Shown in pieces: positions 10,561 through 22,672 of a stretch of DNA of 64,000 bases. Each line of letters starts with the position of its first letter. Position 1 is the stretch's first letter. This stretch comes from Amborella trichopoda. Its lineage: Eukaryota > Streptophyta > Magnoliopsida > Amborellales > Amborellaceae. A program made the translations under genes and the position numbers. The notes under the pieces are model-generated. The model made no database searches and was not told the origin of the DNA. It saw nothing but the letters and a program-made list of their open reading frames with translations. The stretch lies in the NCBI RefSeq assembly GCF_000471905.2, contig NW_006499751.1:610526-674525 (forward strand), read 5' to 3'.

Positions 10561-11775
10561 TATTTTAGAAGGGACAAAACATCGTGGAATCATGGTTTTT
10601 CCTTAACTAGTGCATCTGAAGCCATGAGACACACTTCCCCATCGCTCTCACTTTCTTGTTCTATTTTTTTTTCGATCCTTGGTTGGGAAGGGTTATGTTT
10701 ATTTTTGATGTAGAATGGGAGCGTAGTGATTTCTGGGGGAATATCGACTATTGAGGCAAGGGTTACAAGGGTGTTGATGAATCAGTTATTTTCCCTAGTT
10801 ACATGTTGGAAGGTGATTTTCTTAAAATATGGGATCATCTTTTCCACCTTTTCTTGATAATGTTTAAGCTTTTCTTCTTTCACCTTCCAAATCCCTTGAA
10901 CTTGGTTTATGACGAGTAAAGAGTCACCAATCACTCGTATTTGCTAGATTTTCATTCCCATGGCATTCTCCAACCCAGCTATCAAGGCTTCATATTTAGT
11001 ACATGGGAAATTCAATCTGATGACTTTTGGCATTAAAATCTTCTCGGGTGAGCATAGTATGACTCCTATACCTGACCCGTACTCATTCTTTGCACTGTCG
11101 AAGTATAGCTCCCAAATTGAGTCCTCAATTGTGAAGAGGTTCTCATCAAGGAGATCTGTGTTGATGGGAGTGTTATCTGACGGTCGTGTTCAGCCAGTGA
11201 TCAACAATGACTTGTCCTTTAATCAATTTTTGAGTAACATACTCAATCTCGAACTCGCTCAATAGCATTCTCCACTTCGTCAAATGCCCGTTAATGATTG
11301 GTCTCTCCAATAGGTACTTGAGTGGGTCTATTTTTGAGATGAGCTTGACTGTATGAGATAAGACATAGTGTCTTAACTTCTGCATAGATCACACAAGTGT
11401 TAAGTAGTGCTTCTCCACATCCGTGTATCTTGTCTCATAGTCGACCATGGTTTTGCTGATTTAGTATATCGTTTGTTCTTTTCCATGGTCGTCGTATTGT
11501 CCTACCATTGCTCCCATGATCTTGTCTTTCACAGATATGTATAGGCATAGGGGTTTATCTGGACTAGGAGGACTAAGGATGAGAGGTTTTGTGAGGTACT
11601 CCTTGATTTGGTCGAATCCTTCTTGGCATTCATTATCCCATATGAATGGGGTATCCTTCTTAAGGAGTTTATTGAAAGACATGCACTTGTCTACCAGTTG
11701 TGAAATAAAACGCCTTATGGCTTGTATGTGACCTTGAAGCCTACAGATTTCTCTGATGTTCCGAGGAGGGGCCAT
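10561..11775 (-). pseudogene. E2 RNase H and second (archaeal-type) RNase H (decayed)
   Basis: From about 11775 downward, PLCLYISVKDKIMGAMVGQ belongs to the Gypsy RNase H domain and is followed by LRHYVLSHTVKLISKIDPLKYLL. From about 11100 downward the sequence looks like the extra RNase H of the Tat lineage, poorly preserved. These domains remove RNA from the RNA-DNA hybrid during reverse transcription. Confidence 0.65.
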
Positions 11776-13110
11776 NNNNNNNNNNNNNNNNNNNNNNNNN
11801 NNNNNNNNNNNNNNNNNNNNNNNNNNNNNNNNNNNNNNNNNNNNNNNNNNNNNNNNNNNNNNNNNNNNNNNNNNNNNNNNNNNNNNNNNNNNNNNNNNNN
11901 NNNNNNNNNNNNNNNNNNNNNNNNNNNNNNNNNNNNNNNNNNNNNNNNNNNNNNNNNNNNNNNNNNNNNNNNNNNNNNNNNNNNNNNNNNNNNNNNNNNN
12001 NNNNNNNNNNNNNNNNNNNNNNNNNNNNNNNNNNNNNNNNNNNNNNNNNNNNNNNNNNNNNNNNNNNNNNNNNNNNNNNNNNNNNNNNNNNNNNNNNNNN
12101 NNNNNNNNNNNNNNNNNNNNNNNNNNNNNNNNNNNNNNNNNNNNNNNNNNNNNNNNNNNNNNNNNNNNNNNNNNNNNNNNNNNNNNNNNNNNNNNNNNNN
12201 NNNNNNNNNNNNNNNNNNNNNNNNNNNNNNNNNNNNNNNNNNNNNNNNNNNNNNNNNNNNNNNNNNNNNNNNNNNNNNNNNNNNNNNNNNNNNNNNNNNN
12301 NNNNNNNNNNNNNNNNNNNNNCCAGATTCAACTCCAAAACCACATTTATGTGGATTGAGTTTGAGTTGATGTTTTCGGAGTCTTTCGAAAATGATTCTCA
12401 GGTTGGTGAGATGATCAGACTTGGTCTTCGACTTGACTAGAATGTCGTCGACATAATCTTCCATGATGGTGTGCTAGTCATTTCCCATTGACCCTCTCAT
12501 TTTTTAGGCGAAAGGGCATGACACAGTAGCAGTAGGTTCCCCATTGCGTTATGAATGAAGTCTTGGTTTGGTCTTGTTCTACCATGAGGATCTGGTTATA
12601 ACCCGAGAAGCCGTCCATGAATGACAACATCTCATGCCCCGTAGTGTTGTCGACCAAGGCATCTATATTTGGTAATGAAAAATTGTCCTTGGGACATGCC
12701 TGGTTGAGGTCTATGTAGTCGACACACACTCAGATCCTCCCATCTTTCTTGAGTATGACCACTATATTGGCCAACCATTCTGAGTAATCGATGGGGGTAA
12801 TAAACTTCACCTTGAGTAGTTTGTCTATTTCTTCTTTGATTTTGAGCTCAAGGTGGGTCTTTTGAAGTCGGAGTTTCTGCCTAGCAGGCTTTGCTCCTTC
12901 GTTGAATATTAGGTGATGTTGCACCAATGTGGAATCTAACCCTGGCATATCATCGTATGAATAGGCAAAGACATCGCGATATTCCTTGAGAAAGGAAATC
13001 ATACTTTCCTGCTCCTCAGGAGATAGGGTGGTTCTATTCTTGGTTAACCTTGGGTCCTTCTTAATTCCTAGCTTTACATCGATCGTCTGTTCGATGATAG
13101 CCATTAAGTC
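11715..13110 (-). pseudogene. E2 reverse transcriptase (decayed, spans assembly gap)
   Basis: The Tat-type entry (YRDVFAYSYDDMPGLD, then WLANIVVILKKDGRI) is followed by CVDYIDLNQACPKDNFSLP, SFMDGFSGYNQI and the catalytic YVDD motif near 12450. The thumb/connection part falls in the N run, and the region beyond the gap resumes with a GHIQAIRRFISQL segment near 11740. RT copies element RNA into DNA in the cytoplasmic particle. Confidence 0.8.
11776..12321. other. Assembly gap (546 N)
   Basis: This run of N lies inside E2 RT. The length is not a round default, so it may be an estimated size. Apparent reading frames spanning it are artefacts of N translation. Confidence 0.95.
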
Positions 13111-13720
13111 ACCATCGAATCTCTTCTAGAATTGCGCGACATGGGAAGTGAGTTCTTTAGGTTGAGAGATTTCTTCAGACTCTTGGCTCACTTAATCTTC
13201 GTCTTGGTCATCTAATTCAACATCTTGGGTATTGTGTAGCATTATTGGGCTATCTTGAATGTTTACCATTTTTGAAAATTCTTTTCCAATATCATCAGTT
13301 TTATCATGCTTTGAATTTTAAACGGTGGATTTTGAAATATCAGAAGAGGTGTCCCTTATGGGACTCACGAGGGAAGTATTGGCGATTGGACGCTCAGGGC
13401 GATTAGATGGTCATGCTGCGCTTATCTGTTTTTTGGCACTGGGACTTGAAGGTGCCGTTGGTATGCTTCCGTTGGTATTCTTGAGATATAGGAATGATCG
13501 ACCAATTCTGTTCCTAGATTTGTATTGGTGGATGAACACGCTTGGCTGTGTTAGAGCCGATTGTGCATACCTTGAAATCCTGGTCAGCAAAAAGGTCTTC
13601 AATCCCCAATTCTTGTGTGTGCTGAGATGTGGAAGAAGAGTTCCCGACCGTTGGGGAATCAAGGATCACCTTTGGCCGTTTTGAAGGACGGGCATCGAGA
13701 GGATCAAAGTTTTGAATGCC
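13111..13720 (-). pseudogene. E2 protease-to-RT spacer
   Basis: About 600 bp between the G-patch-like segment and RT carry no recognised domain. Minus-strand translation gives acidic and Ser-rich stretches similar in character to other Tat linkers. It is too decayed to assign. Confidence 0.4.
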
Positions 13721-14640
13721 TCAAGATACAAAGCCTGGATAGCTTGAAGGCTTCATCCGGCTTTGAAATAGGGTGAGAGTACACCTTAGTCCTCTTTGAT
13801 CCCTGTTTTTAGTTTTGGCTTGGTGTGATGTAGAAATTGCCTCCGTTACGCCTTGCCCTTGACTACCCAAGCCTTGGCCTGGTTGGAAGCCTTGGGAGAA
13901 GTGCATGTAACAAGCTTCGAGGGACCAAAAACCGTATAGATGTTGACATTGGATAATGTCATCCATTGATGCAGAAGTTTGTAAAATTTGACGAACAGGG
14001 TCGCCGGCCTCTAGGCCTAAGGTGGCACAATCGGTTTGCTCAAAGGAAGCGAGTGAGATTTCGCTAAGCTTGACCCCTACGACTAGCTTCTCGCTACCTA
14101 TACTTGAATTGGAATAGGAAGGTGGTTCAACACATACCTTCGCGATGCCATTTTTAGTCTGAAATTTGAGGCATTGATGGAGTGTTGAGGCGACTACGAG
14201 CTTTTCATGCAGTAATGGTCTTTCTAGCAGCATGTTGAATGAAGGTTTTATGTCCAAGGCATAAAATTTCATCGTTTGGCTGTAGGGCTGATCTTGAGCA
14301 TGAGAGGCAGTATGCCTTCAGCTTGTCTCTTGGTTTCGTCATATGCGGTAATAGTTAGTTGACACGACTTGAAGTCATTCGAGCAATTATCTATCTGCTT
14401 CACTGTTTTTATAGGACATATGTTTAGGGATGCCTCATTATCAACAAGCACTCTCCGTATTTCATATCCTTGTATGATAACAGTGATGGGAAAAAGGTTG
14501 GAGATGAAAATGGTTAAAGAAGTCAGGATGTCATCGTCCGTGAATACAATTGGCGTTGGTGCCATCAGTTGGTTGATCATTCTGCACAATTCATCCGGCT
14601 GTGTTGCTTGGGATGTGTGTCTTAGCAAGAACCTTTTTGA
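13721..14640 (-). pseudogene. E2 aspartic protease and G-patch-like segment (decayed)
   Basis: Minus-strand translation gives PITVIIQGYEIRRVLVDNEA followed by SLNICP, in the place and context of the Tat protease active site. Then come YALDIKPSFNMLLERPLLH and a glycine-rich GQGLGSQGQGVTEAI stretch that resembles a G-patch, a module known after protease in this lineage. Protease cleaves the gag-pol polyprotein. Confidence 0.7.
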
Positions 14641-16430
14641 TCTGGTCTTTGTGTGCTGGTGAGTTGGCGAGTAGCTTTAAGATGAAGATTTGAGCCTGGA
14701 TCTTTCCTAGCTGGGCTGGTAGATCATAGGTGGTTGCAGATCCTTGAGTTTCTTTATTCAGTTCGTGATCTACGGCTCCTGCTGATTGTTTGGCTTTTGA
14801 GGTGTTTTCCATTCTTTCAGCCATCAGTTGAATGGGTTTTAACATTCAGCCTCTTCGGGTTAAGGAATCAACATCGCCAGCCTGAAGCTTGATAGGCTCG
14901 GCCCTATCAAGAGTAATGGAAGACTTTGGGGTGTTAGCCCCTTGTTTGGAAGATGTCGCCTTGTATCGATCCCTAATGTGTCATCTTCATCGTATTGATC
15001 CCATTTGGAAAGGTTGTCGAGGTTCGGAGATGAAGGGCTTCCTCTCAAAAGGCTCAAAAGATTTAAGCAAATATGAATTGGCTAGGGTCATCTTCTATGT
15101 CTCATTCTCAATCATATGAATGACAACGTTCTCTTTTGCGTTGTCTTGAGCTCCTGACTTTTCGATCGTTGTGACCATATTATTAGGGAGAGGGTCTGTG
15201 AAGATACCCATCTTTTGATTAGGGTCTTCGACGGGTTGATTTCTAGGTGCGACAGTGATGTCCCTCCTATTGATTAACCCTTGAATTACCCGTTTGAAAT
15301 ATAGGCAGTTTTGGGTGTCATGGGCATGGTTTGGATGCCATTTGCACCACTTGCTTTTAGCCGTGACTTGAAATGGTGGTTCAGTTGGTGGAGGGAGATA
15401 AACCATGTTGCTAGCCAGGAGCAATTTCAACACTTTTTTCAGTGGGTCTTTGAGATGAGTGAAATTATCCTCTCGCCTTTGGTTATTATTTTGAGCGTTG
15501 GCTCTAGGCTGACCATTTTGGTTTTGGTTATGATTGGTGTGCTGTGTGGCTGAACCTTGAGCTGGTCCGATAATGACAATCCCATTAACCTGAACAGAAG
15601 CCTTCCCCTTGTTATTGCTTTTACTCTTATTTTGGGGAGTTATTGGTTTATTGTCTGGCCTGATGCTGAGTGGTGTCCCTCTTGCCCTTTCATGTTGTGC
15701 GACCCGCTCGATCATGGAGTCGAAGGAATGGGAGATAAGACCTTGGCTGAAAAAGGTCATGTATTTAGGAGCTGCATTCTTCAAGGCCACAGAGATTTTA
15801 GCTGGGTCTGTCAGTGGACATTCTATGACCCGAATTTCTGCCTTGTGGAATCGACGGATGAAGTCCTTGAAGGATTCTCCTGGATTTTGCTTCGTTGCGT
15901 TGAGCTCTCCCAAGGAGAGAGATCTTAGTGTCGATCTGTGAAAGTGAGAGATGAATAAGTTGAACATTCCCTTTGGAGTGATGTGCGGTTGAGCGGACAT
16001 CATTCTTCAGTGTCAGTTCAAGGCCTTGCCAGTCAATGTTTGTGAAAATATGGCCTTCAGTTGGTTAGGCCTGTCTCGTAAAGCTCAAACAGAGAGGAGA
16101 TACACGTTGACGTGAGGATCTGGATCGCTCTTCCCATTAAACTTGTTCCAAAATTCTGGGACAATAAAGAAGGTCCTCCATGCCTCCAAGGGTCTCTTGA
16201 ATATAGGCCTTTGGGGGTAGAATTTGATGCATGTCCATTCTTATGAGCATATCCTGCATTGCTTTTAAAGTACCTTCTTATTGAGTATTTGGGGTGACCG
16301 TTGGCCCACCGGTCTGCGGGTTCCCAAGTGTAGATTGGTAAGTTAAGATTTGGGGTAGATGTGGGCCTGCATGAGACTAAGGTTGATGGGGCACGGTCAC
16401 CGAGATAGTTTGATACATTGGTCCCCACAT
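14641..16430 (-). pseudogene. E2 gag (decayed)
   Basis: The longest open piece, about 15095-16003, reads through a retrotransposon-gag core (FNLFISHFHRS, NPGESFKDFIRRFHKAEIRV, LKNAAPKYMTFFSQGLI). It continues through an Asn/Gln-rich low-complexity stretch to a C-x2-H-x4-H-x4-C knuckle (CKWHPNHAHDTQNC). Sequence up to about 16430 appears to be gag N-terminus. Gag builds the particle. Part of the frame is unusually well kept, but the gene as a whole is broken. Confidence 0.75.
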
Positions 16431-17410
16431 AGGTCCTAGCCTCCTATTATAGGATGTTCAGCAGGTCCTCCTATATGCAGAGTTGCTTTGAGGCTAAGGA
16501 TTACAGAGGGGCGCTCACAATTAAAGTTACGTGAAACCCAACCGCCTCGACTCTCAAAGCTAGGATCTCCTTACACCGTTAACTCGGATTTTGGGGGTTT
16601 TTGAAATATTTATTTGCTGGTTTCCCAGGCACTCCTGGTCCGGTGTGTGTTGGAGTGTATAAAGAATCACGCAATTAAAATACAGTCAAGCACTCAATGC
16701 ACACAAAACAAAATTGGAAATAAGTGAGCACTCGGAGCTGATCGTGCCTAGCGATGTGTGCTTCGAGGCTAAACTCGCTCGAAGCACAGTATAGATGGAG
16801 GGGTATATATATATATATATATATATCCTTTTTAAATTTCGTGAAACACAGTTAAACTAAGCACGGTGAAAGCATGGAAAACATGGTTTCAATCGAAATT
16901 AACAAACTCAAATGAAATAAAAAAGAGACAGGAATGAATCAGATCTATCTACAGCAAAATATTTTTTTTATATTTTTTAAAAGTTTTTTACCTATCAAAA
17001 TTGATGAAATAAACATAATTTAAAATTGGAAGAATCAAGAAAAAAATATATTTATGATGAAATAAATTAAAACAAAGTAAAGTAGAATAGTGTAGAAGGA
17101 ACAGTAAAATATTTTTTTTGGTATTTTTAAACATTTTATTTTGATTTGAAATTTTTGTTACTGTCACAAAACATATCCCACAATAGATATAAAACATTTC
17201 ATAATATTCTGAAACTTTTGGATTTTGGGCGACACTGGGAGTTTCACCCTGGATCTGAGCGGCACTTGTGGTGTCGCTAAGAAAATCAGGGTTTCACAAC
17301 ACCAAAACCTTGGATCCTGGTTACATATGAATTCTGGAACTTTTTTTAACTGAAAATGGTGAAAAACAATGAATAAAAATTGTATTTTGGCACTTGGATC
17401 AAGCTCGAAA
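16431..17410 (-). other. E2 leader between primer site and gag
   Basis: About 980 bp show no supportable gene. The stretch contains a 24-bp (TA)n run near 16805, AT-rich sequence at 16940-17160 and two GGGCGACAC/GTGTCGC-like motifs at about 17225-17280 like those in the LTRs. Confidence 0.55.
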
Positions 17411-17429
17411 GGCCTCATGGTGGGTGTCA
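17411..17429 (-). other. E2 primer-binding site (Lys-like)
   Basis: On the minus strand TGACACCCACCATGAGGCC starts three bases after the 5' LTR, with the same GTT spacer as E1. It resembles the TGGCGCCCA.CGTGGGGC type complementary to tRNA-Lys. The mismatches are of the transition type expected from decay of methylated cytosines. Assignment is by resemblance only. Confidence 0.55.
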
Positions 17430-17432
17430 AAC

Positions 17433-18784
17433 TGTTTATGATGCAAATTCTGATAGATCTAGAAATGAGTATCTCTCGCATCTGACACCTTAAACTAATG
17501 AAAATGAAATAGTAGAGAAGGTGGGACAAATTGAATTCAGATATGAGGCCAGATCTACTCGAAAACGAGCATATCTACTCTTAGATCTGTGGCAGAGCTA
17601 AGATGATCCAAGATATTACAAAATATGATTTTTAAGTAAACAAAAAGATCAAAATAAAATGAAAAAAATAAAATCAAAAGAGATAAAATGGAAGAAAATG
17701 ATACCGAACCGGACCGGATGGCCCGGGACTCCCGAGCCTTTTGGGGTTTGCCCGTATCAAAATTGATCCTCTTTTCTCTCTCTAATTCGGATATTAGACA
17801 ACAAGTCTCTTCAGTATAGGGTGGTTGTGCCCTATAGATGGTTATCAGTGTCTTAGATCTAGGCTCTCTCAGGCTTAAGGGTTGAAGTTCCAGGTGGCTG
17901 GGTTTCCTGAAGCTATCCCTAAGGTTTCTCATCTCTCTGAGTTTTCTATCTCTATCTTTAATCGTTCTCTCTCTATCCCAGGTTTTTTTTCTCTCTCTCT
18001 CTCTCTCCCCAATCAAACTACCACAAAAAGAGGCTTTATAGGGGACAAAACTCGTTGGGAAAGATAAGCACGCGTAACAAGCAAATCCCCGGTCAAAAAG
18101 TCAAATTTTGAGAGTCACGGATCTAGGTGACACGAGCTGTGTCGCTAGGCGTGTCGCCCCCAAAAAAGTCAAAAAACAGGTCACAAAAGTCAAAAAATCA
18201 ATTTGGGGCAAAAGGGACTGGGCGACACGGGCCGTGTTGCCCAGGCGACACTGGTTGTGTTGCCCAAATCTAAGCGACGGTGGGCATGTCCCCCAGTCTA
18301 GGCTTGGCGACACTGCCCACGTCGCCCAAGTCAAAATTTGTCAAAGTTTATTTATTTTTCACTTTGAGTGCTACCAGAAAAAATTTGGTTCAAAATGAAT
18401 TGTTTTACTATTTTTAATCATATTGTTTGGTAAAACAAGACATTTATTGGAATGACTTGGGCGACACCACTGGAGTCACCCAAACCAAAACTTGTCAATT
18501 TTGATATTTTTCAATTTGGGTGTCTTCCTCAGCCTCTTATAAAGTTCTCAGATAAACTTAGGGTCAAAACGAATTTATTTACTATTTTTTAATGATTTTT
18601 TTGGTAAAACAAGGCGTTTACAAAAATCTGGGTCAAAACAGGGTTTTTGTAGGGTTTCGGGAAGGCAGACTGGTTCTGGATCACAAGATAGGTTGTGTGA
18701 ACTATGGATTTGGGTTTACTAGCTTGTAGTCCTAAGAGTTCAAGAAATCATAGAATTTTTCAGATTTGAAATGGGGTGTCTACA
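17433..18784 (-). repeat. E2 5' LTR
   Basis: This is the 1.35-kb partner of 5471-6793. It starts TGTTTATG and ends GTCTACA, with CAAAG following. GGGCGACAC-type motifs are more numerous here than in the left copy (about 18125-18330), in several orientations. Confidence 0.9.
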
Positions 18785-18789
18785 CAAAG
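18785..18789. repeat. Target-site duplication of E2, right copy (CAAAG)
   Basis: This is identical to 5466-5470. E1 linker sequence resumes here. Confidence 0.85.
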
Positions 18790-19370
18790 CTGGGGCATGA
18801 TACCCCCTCCCTGTAAACGTCCAATTCTGGCGACGACGTAAAAAGCTGCCCGAAACGTTCTAACTCTTCTTCTCCTTCCCCGTCCTCTATTCCTTCTGCA
18901 GGTACAACTCGAAGGTGCCTAGATTTTGACACTCTAAACAAAGAGTTCAGAGGCACCTGCCTCACCATGCCACAGTTAGAACACCTCAGAGAAATATTGG
19001 CCCAAGCGGCAGGACTCTCGACAGTTGTCGATGCCCTAGCAACACGGGCCAAAACCAAACCACATTCGTGCTCCTGCTCTCACGATGCCTGTCACATGAT
19101 CCAAGTACATGGGGCATCACCTAGCTCACAACAAGCACTGAGTGAGCCCAATCATGAGGTCATGGACCCCCCACTTGAAGCCAACCCTTCCATCGCTTGG
19201 ACCAGCCAGAGGCCAGTCATCTCCCCCATTGTGCCCCACCTAGAGGCCGATATGTCAGGAACATGGGTGGCCACATTCGAGATCAAAGAAAACCCTTGTG
19301 AGTCCCCCCGACGAGGAACTCCAGGAAGCTCCCGAAGAGTGGGAAGAGGGAGGGCAGACTACGGCTGATG
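18790..19370 (+). pseudogene. E1 gag-pol linker, second part: conserved segment of unknown function
   Basis: The reading resumes with a NSGDDVKSCPKRS peptide repeat and then a segment with LREILAQAAGLSTVVDALA and HDACHMIQVHGA. Parallel segments are in E3 (FLAIVEALTSRA, FEQRLRESRGQSF, EACHMVQI) and E4 (FLTVANALAAKA, FEQRLRESRGLSF, EACHMIQV). The piece ends with the acidic EEWEEG and LGDEADPRP run that leads into RT. No known domain was recognised and no aspartic protease signature was seen. Confidence 0.55.
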
Positions 19371-20170
19371 AGCTTGAAAAGATCAACCTAGGGGATGAGG
19401 CCGACCCAAGGCCATCCTTCATCTCAGCAAAGATGTCCTCGAAAGAGAAAGAAAGCTATATCTCCCTCCTTTGAGAAAATCGGGCCTGCCATTATCATGA
19501 CATGCCCGATCTAGATGCCCAGATTGCTGTCCATCGACTCAGTATTGATCCAATCATCAAACCTATGAAGTAGAAATCTAGAAGGTTTAAGCCCGACCTC
19601 GAGATGCAAATCGATGCTGAGGTGAACAAGCTCAAGCAAGCTTGATTCACGAATACCCAAGATGGCTAGCGAATGTCATCCCAGTCAAGAATAAGAATGG
19701 CCATATCAGGGTCTGCATCGACTTTCGGGACATGAACACTACCTGTCCCACTAATGATTTCCCCTAGCCGTTCATCGAGATGCTGGTTGACTCCACGACC
19801 CATTACCAAATCTTCTCCTTTATGGATAGTTATTTTGGTTACAACCAAATCAAGATGGCACCAGAGGATGAGGAGGCCATTGCATTCTTCACTCCAAAAG
19901 GTATCTTTTGCTACACTGTGATGCCTTTCGGGCTAAAGAATGTTAGCGCCACATACCAGCGAGCCATGATAACCATCTTCAAGGACATGATTCACAAGGA
20001 GGCCGAGTGCTATGTGGATGACTTGGTGGTAAAGTCTGAAACAAAAGGCACTCATGTGCAAGACCTTAAAAAGGTGTTTGAGCGGCTGCGGCGTCACCAG
20101 CTCAAGATGAACCCCTTAAAATGCGCCTTCGACGTACGCTCAAGAAAATTCTAAGGGTTTATCATGAGAT
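19371..20170 (+). pseudogene. E1 reverse transcriptase (decayed)
   Basis: The entry motif RPSFIS and the HYHDMPDLD region are followed by NVIPVKNKNGHIRVCIDF, SFMDSYFGYNQIKMAPEDEE, YTVMPFGLKN and the catalytic YVDD motif near 20010. HQLKMNPLKCAF follows. Most of the palm is present, in several broken pieces. Confidence 0.8.
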
Positions 20171-21300
20171 ACCATGGGCTGGAGATCGAGCCAGTTCAAC
20201 TCAAGGCAATTCAGAACATGTCGCTGCCTAGAACCCCTCCATGAACTGCAGTCTCTCCAAGGACAACTCGCCTACATTCAGAGGTTCATTTTGAACCTTT
20301 CACGGCGATGCAGACCCTCTTTACACCTCCTGACGAAGGACACTCCCTTCATATGGGATGAAGCCTGCCAAGCTGCGCTCGAGGACATCAAGTAGCACTT
20401 GTTGAATACATCAGTATTCTCTACGCCAGTGTTAGGAAGTCCTCTCATCCTATACGTGGCTGCCCTCGATGAGTCACTCGGGGCACTCTTGGCACAAAAC
20501 AATGATGAAGGGAAAGAGACAACGCTCTATTATCTCAGCAACAGAATGCAAGGGGTGGAGAAGAGTTACCATCCACTGAAAAAAAGTGCCTAACCTTGAT
20601 CTTTGGGGTACAGAAGCTCCGCCTTACTTGATCAGCCAACAGGTCAAGTTAATCTCCAAGGCAGATCGAGTCAAGTTTCATATGACCCGGCCATGATTGT
20701 CAGAACATTTTTCTAAGTGGGCACTACTGCTGATGGAGTTCGACATCACGTATGGACCATAAAAAGGCAGTTAAAGGTCAAGCCCTAGCAGACTTCCTTG
20801 TGGCTCACCCAATCCCTTCAGAATCTCCCTTTGTCAAGCGATCTCCTAGATGAAGAAGTTTTCTGTGCGGCACTAACTCGGTCGTGGGAGATGTACTTTG
20901 ATGGAACATTCTAGTTTGATACAGGGGGCACCGGAGTTATGTTCCTGACTCTCGGTGGAGGAATAATTCCTTTATCCTTCTCACTTGCAGAGGCATTTTT
21001 TCATAATGAAGCCAAGTATCAAGCCCTCATAATCGGACTGGAGATCGCCTAGGAGCTTGACTTAGAGCAGCTAAATATCTTTGGCGACTCTGAACTGGTC
21101 ATCAGGCAACTAAAGGAGATTTTTAACGTAAGGAAGGATACTCTCACACCTTATCATGACACAACCAAAACTTACATGGCCCAGTTTTATGAATTCTCTC
21201 TGAGTCATATCCCTAGAAGGCTACACTCGCAGGCTGATGCGCTCTCAAATCTCAGCACCACCATCCAATTGTCTTCAACAGGGCTCACTCTAATCTAGGT
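20171..21300 (+). pseudogene. E1 RNase H and second RNase H (decayed)
   Basis: LQGQLAYIQRFILNLSRRC and DTPFIWDEACQAAL lead into LILYVAALDESLGALLAQN and YYLSNRMQGVEKSYHP of the Gypsy RNase H. The second, archaeal-type RNase H follows from about 20880 with MYFDGT, NEAKYQALIIGLEIA, FGDSELVIRQLK and HIPRRLHSQADALS. The dual RNase H places E1 in the Tat lineage. Confidence 0.8.
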
Positions 21301-22672
21301 AACCGAATGGAGACACGTCAACTTGAGAACCGAAGTTGTCGCAGACGATGAGAGGGATGTCTTCCTTGAGAATACGCCTTACCCATTTGGGGCACTTCTC
21401 GTGGCTAGAGATGTCATCAAGACAGAGCAAGTAATTTCTCAAGGAAAAAGAATCCAAGGCCAAGGAGCAAGAGCCCGAATTCTTCGACCCGATGTACAAG
21501 TAGAAGATTAGAGGGAGCCTATCATGGACTTCATAAAACATGGGAGGTTGCCTCAAGATTGGGCGGAACGCAACGGCATACGACGGATGTCCACCAAGTA
21601 CACCCTTCTCGATGGGGATGTCCTCTTTCGTCGGTCATTTGATGGAATCCTCCTCAGATGCATCGATGCACAAGAGGCAAGCAAAGTACTTGAAGTACAC
21701 TCGGGCATCTGAAGGCTACATCAGCCCGTCCCCGAGCTCTATGAGCGCATATGCAGACTTGGCTATTACTGGCCTTTCATGGTAGCTGACGCCCAAAACT
21801 ATGCCAAAAGATTCCAGGTGTGTCAAATTCACTCAAGTCTCATTCATCAGCCCCTAGAGCCTCTCCATCCTACAGTGACATCATGGCCCTATTCCCAGTG
21901 GGGCATGGACATTGTAGGTCCCATTTCTTCTGCTTTGAGTCATGCCTTCGTCTTAGTAGCGACATACTACTTTCCAAATGGGCTGACCTCAAACAGGTTT
22001 CAGGGACCGTTGTGGCTAACTTCGTGCGACACCACATCATGGACGAATAATTTTTGATAATGGCCCTCAGTATAGGAGCCAGCATATGGATCGCCTAGTC
22101 AACCAGTTTGGTTTTGAGTGGAAGTACTGTACTCAACTATGTACTACTTCAACAAGACTTTGTGCGGGGTGCTCCGAAAGTCGGTGTCAAAGTCAAAGAA
22201 GAATTGGCATGAGAAGATGCCTGAAGCTCTGTGGACCTATCGCACTACCACTCGCAATGGTACGAATTCCACCCCTTATTCCCTGGTTTATGGGGGTGAG
22301 TCGGTCCTACCCCTCGAAATTCAAATACTCTCACTCCATGTTGCTATACATCAGGGGTTAACTGACGATGAGAGGGTTAGGCTTCACTACCAAGAGCTGG
22401 ATGCCCTTGATGAAAAGAGATTAGATGCCCAACAGAACCTCGAGCTCAATCAAGGAAGAATGAAGAGAGCATTTGACAAGTCTGTCAAGGTTCGTTCATT
22501 CGCTCATGATAACCTAGTCCTAGCAGTCAAGAGGCCGATCGTCATGCACGGGCGTCGCAAAGGAAAGCTCGACCCTAAGTGGGAGGGTCCATTTGTAATC
22601 AAGAAGGTTACACCAAGTGGGGCCTATAGACTGACAAACTCTGATGGAGAAGAAGCGATGCCCGATATTTAA
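21301..22672 (+). pseudogene. E1 integrase (decayed)
   Basis: YPFGALLVARDVIKTEQ marks the approach. Zinc-module remnants follow (LYERICRLGYYWPFMVADA), then the core with WGMDIVGPIS. The last 180 codons (about 22118-22672) are open: LWTYRTTTRNGTNSTPYSLV, NQGRMKRAFDKSVKVRSF, PKWEGPFVIKKVTPSGAYRL. The C-terminal PKWEGPF/GAY block is the usual Gypsy integrase end. Upstream parts are broken. Confidence 0.8.

Larger units (their letters stand above)
5471..18784 (-). mobile_element. E2: Tat-lineage Ty3-Gypsy LTR retrotransposon nested in E1
   Basis: The two LTRs (5471-6793 and 17433-18784) are in direct orientation and flanked by CAAAG on both sides (5466-5470 and 18785-18789), so both outer ends are present. 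Read on the minus strand the order is 5' LTR, Lys-like primer site, leader, gag, protease with G-patch-like segment, RT, RNase H, second RNase H, integrase, 2.6-kb 3' region, polypurine tract and 3' LTR. It is 13.3 kb long and includes a 546-base assembly gap in RT. Coding parts have roughly ten to fifteen breaks. The first 220 bp of the LTRs differ at about one base in eight by hand count, suggesting millions of years since insertion. It is clearly a different family from E1, E3 and E4. Confidence 0.9.

Noticed and set aside
11715-12464. Long frames across the first N run
   Set aside because: N codons are read as unknown residues, so the length is artificial. Only the RT part at the right-hand end is real.
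15311-15941. Plus-strand frames opposite E2 gag
   Set aside because: They are antisense shadows of a better supported gag frame, with no domain.
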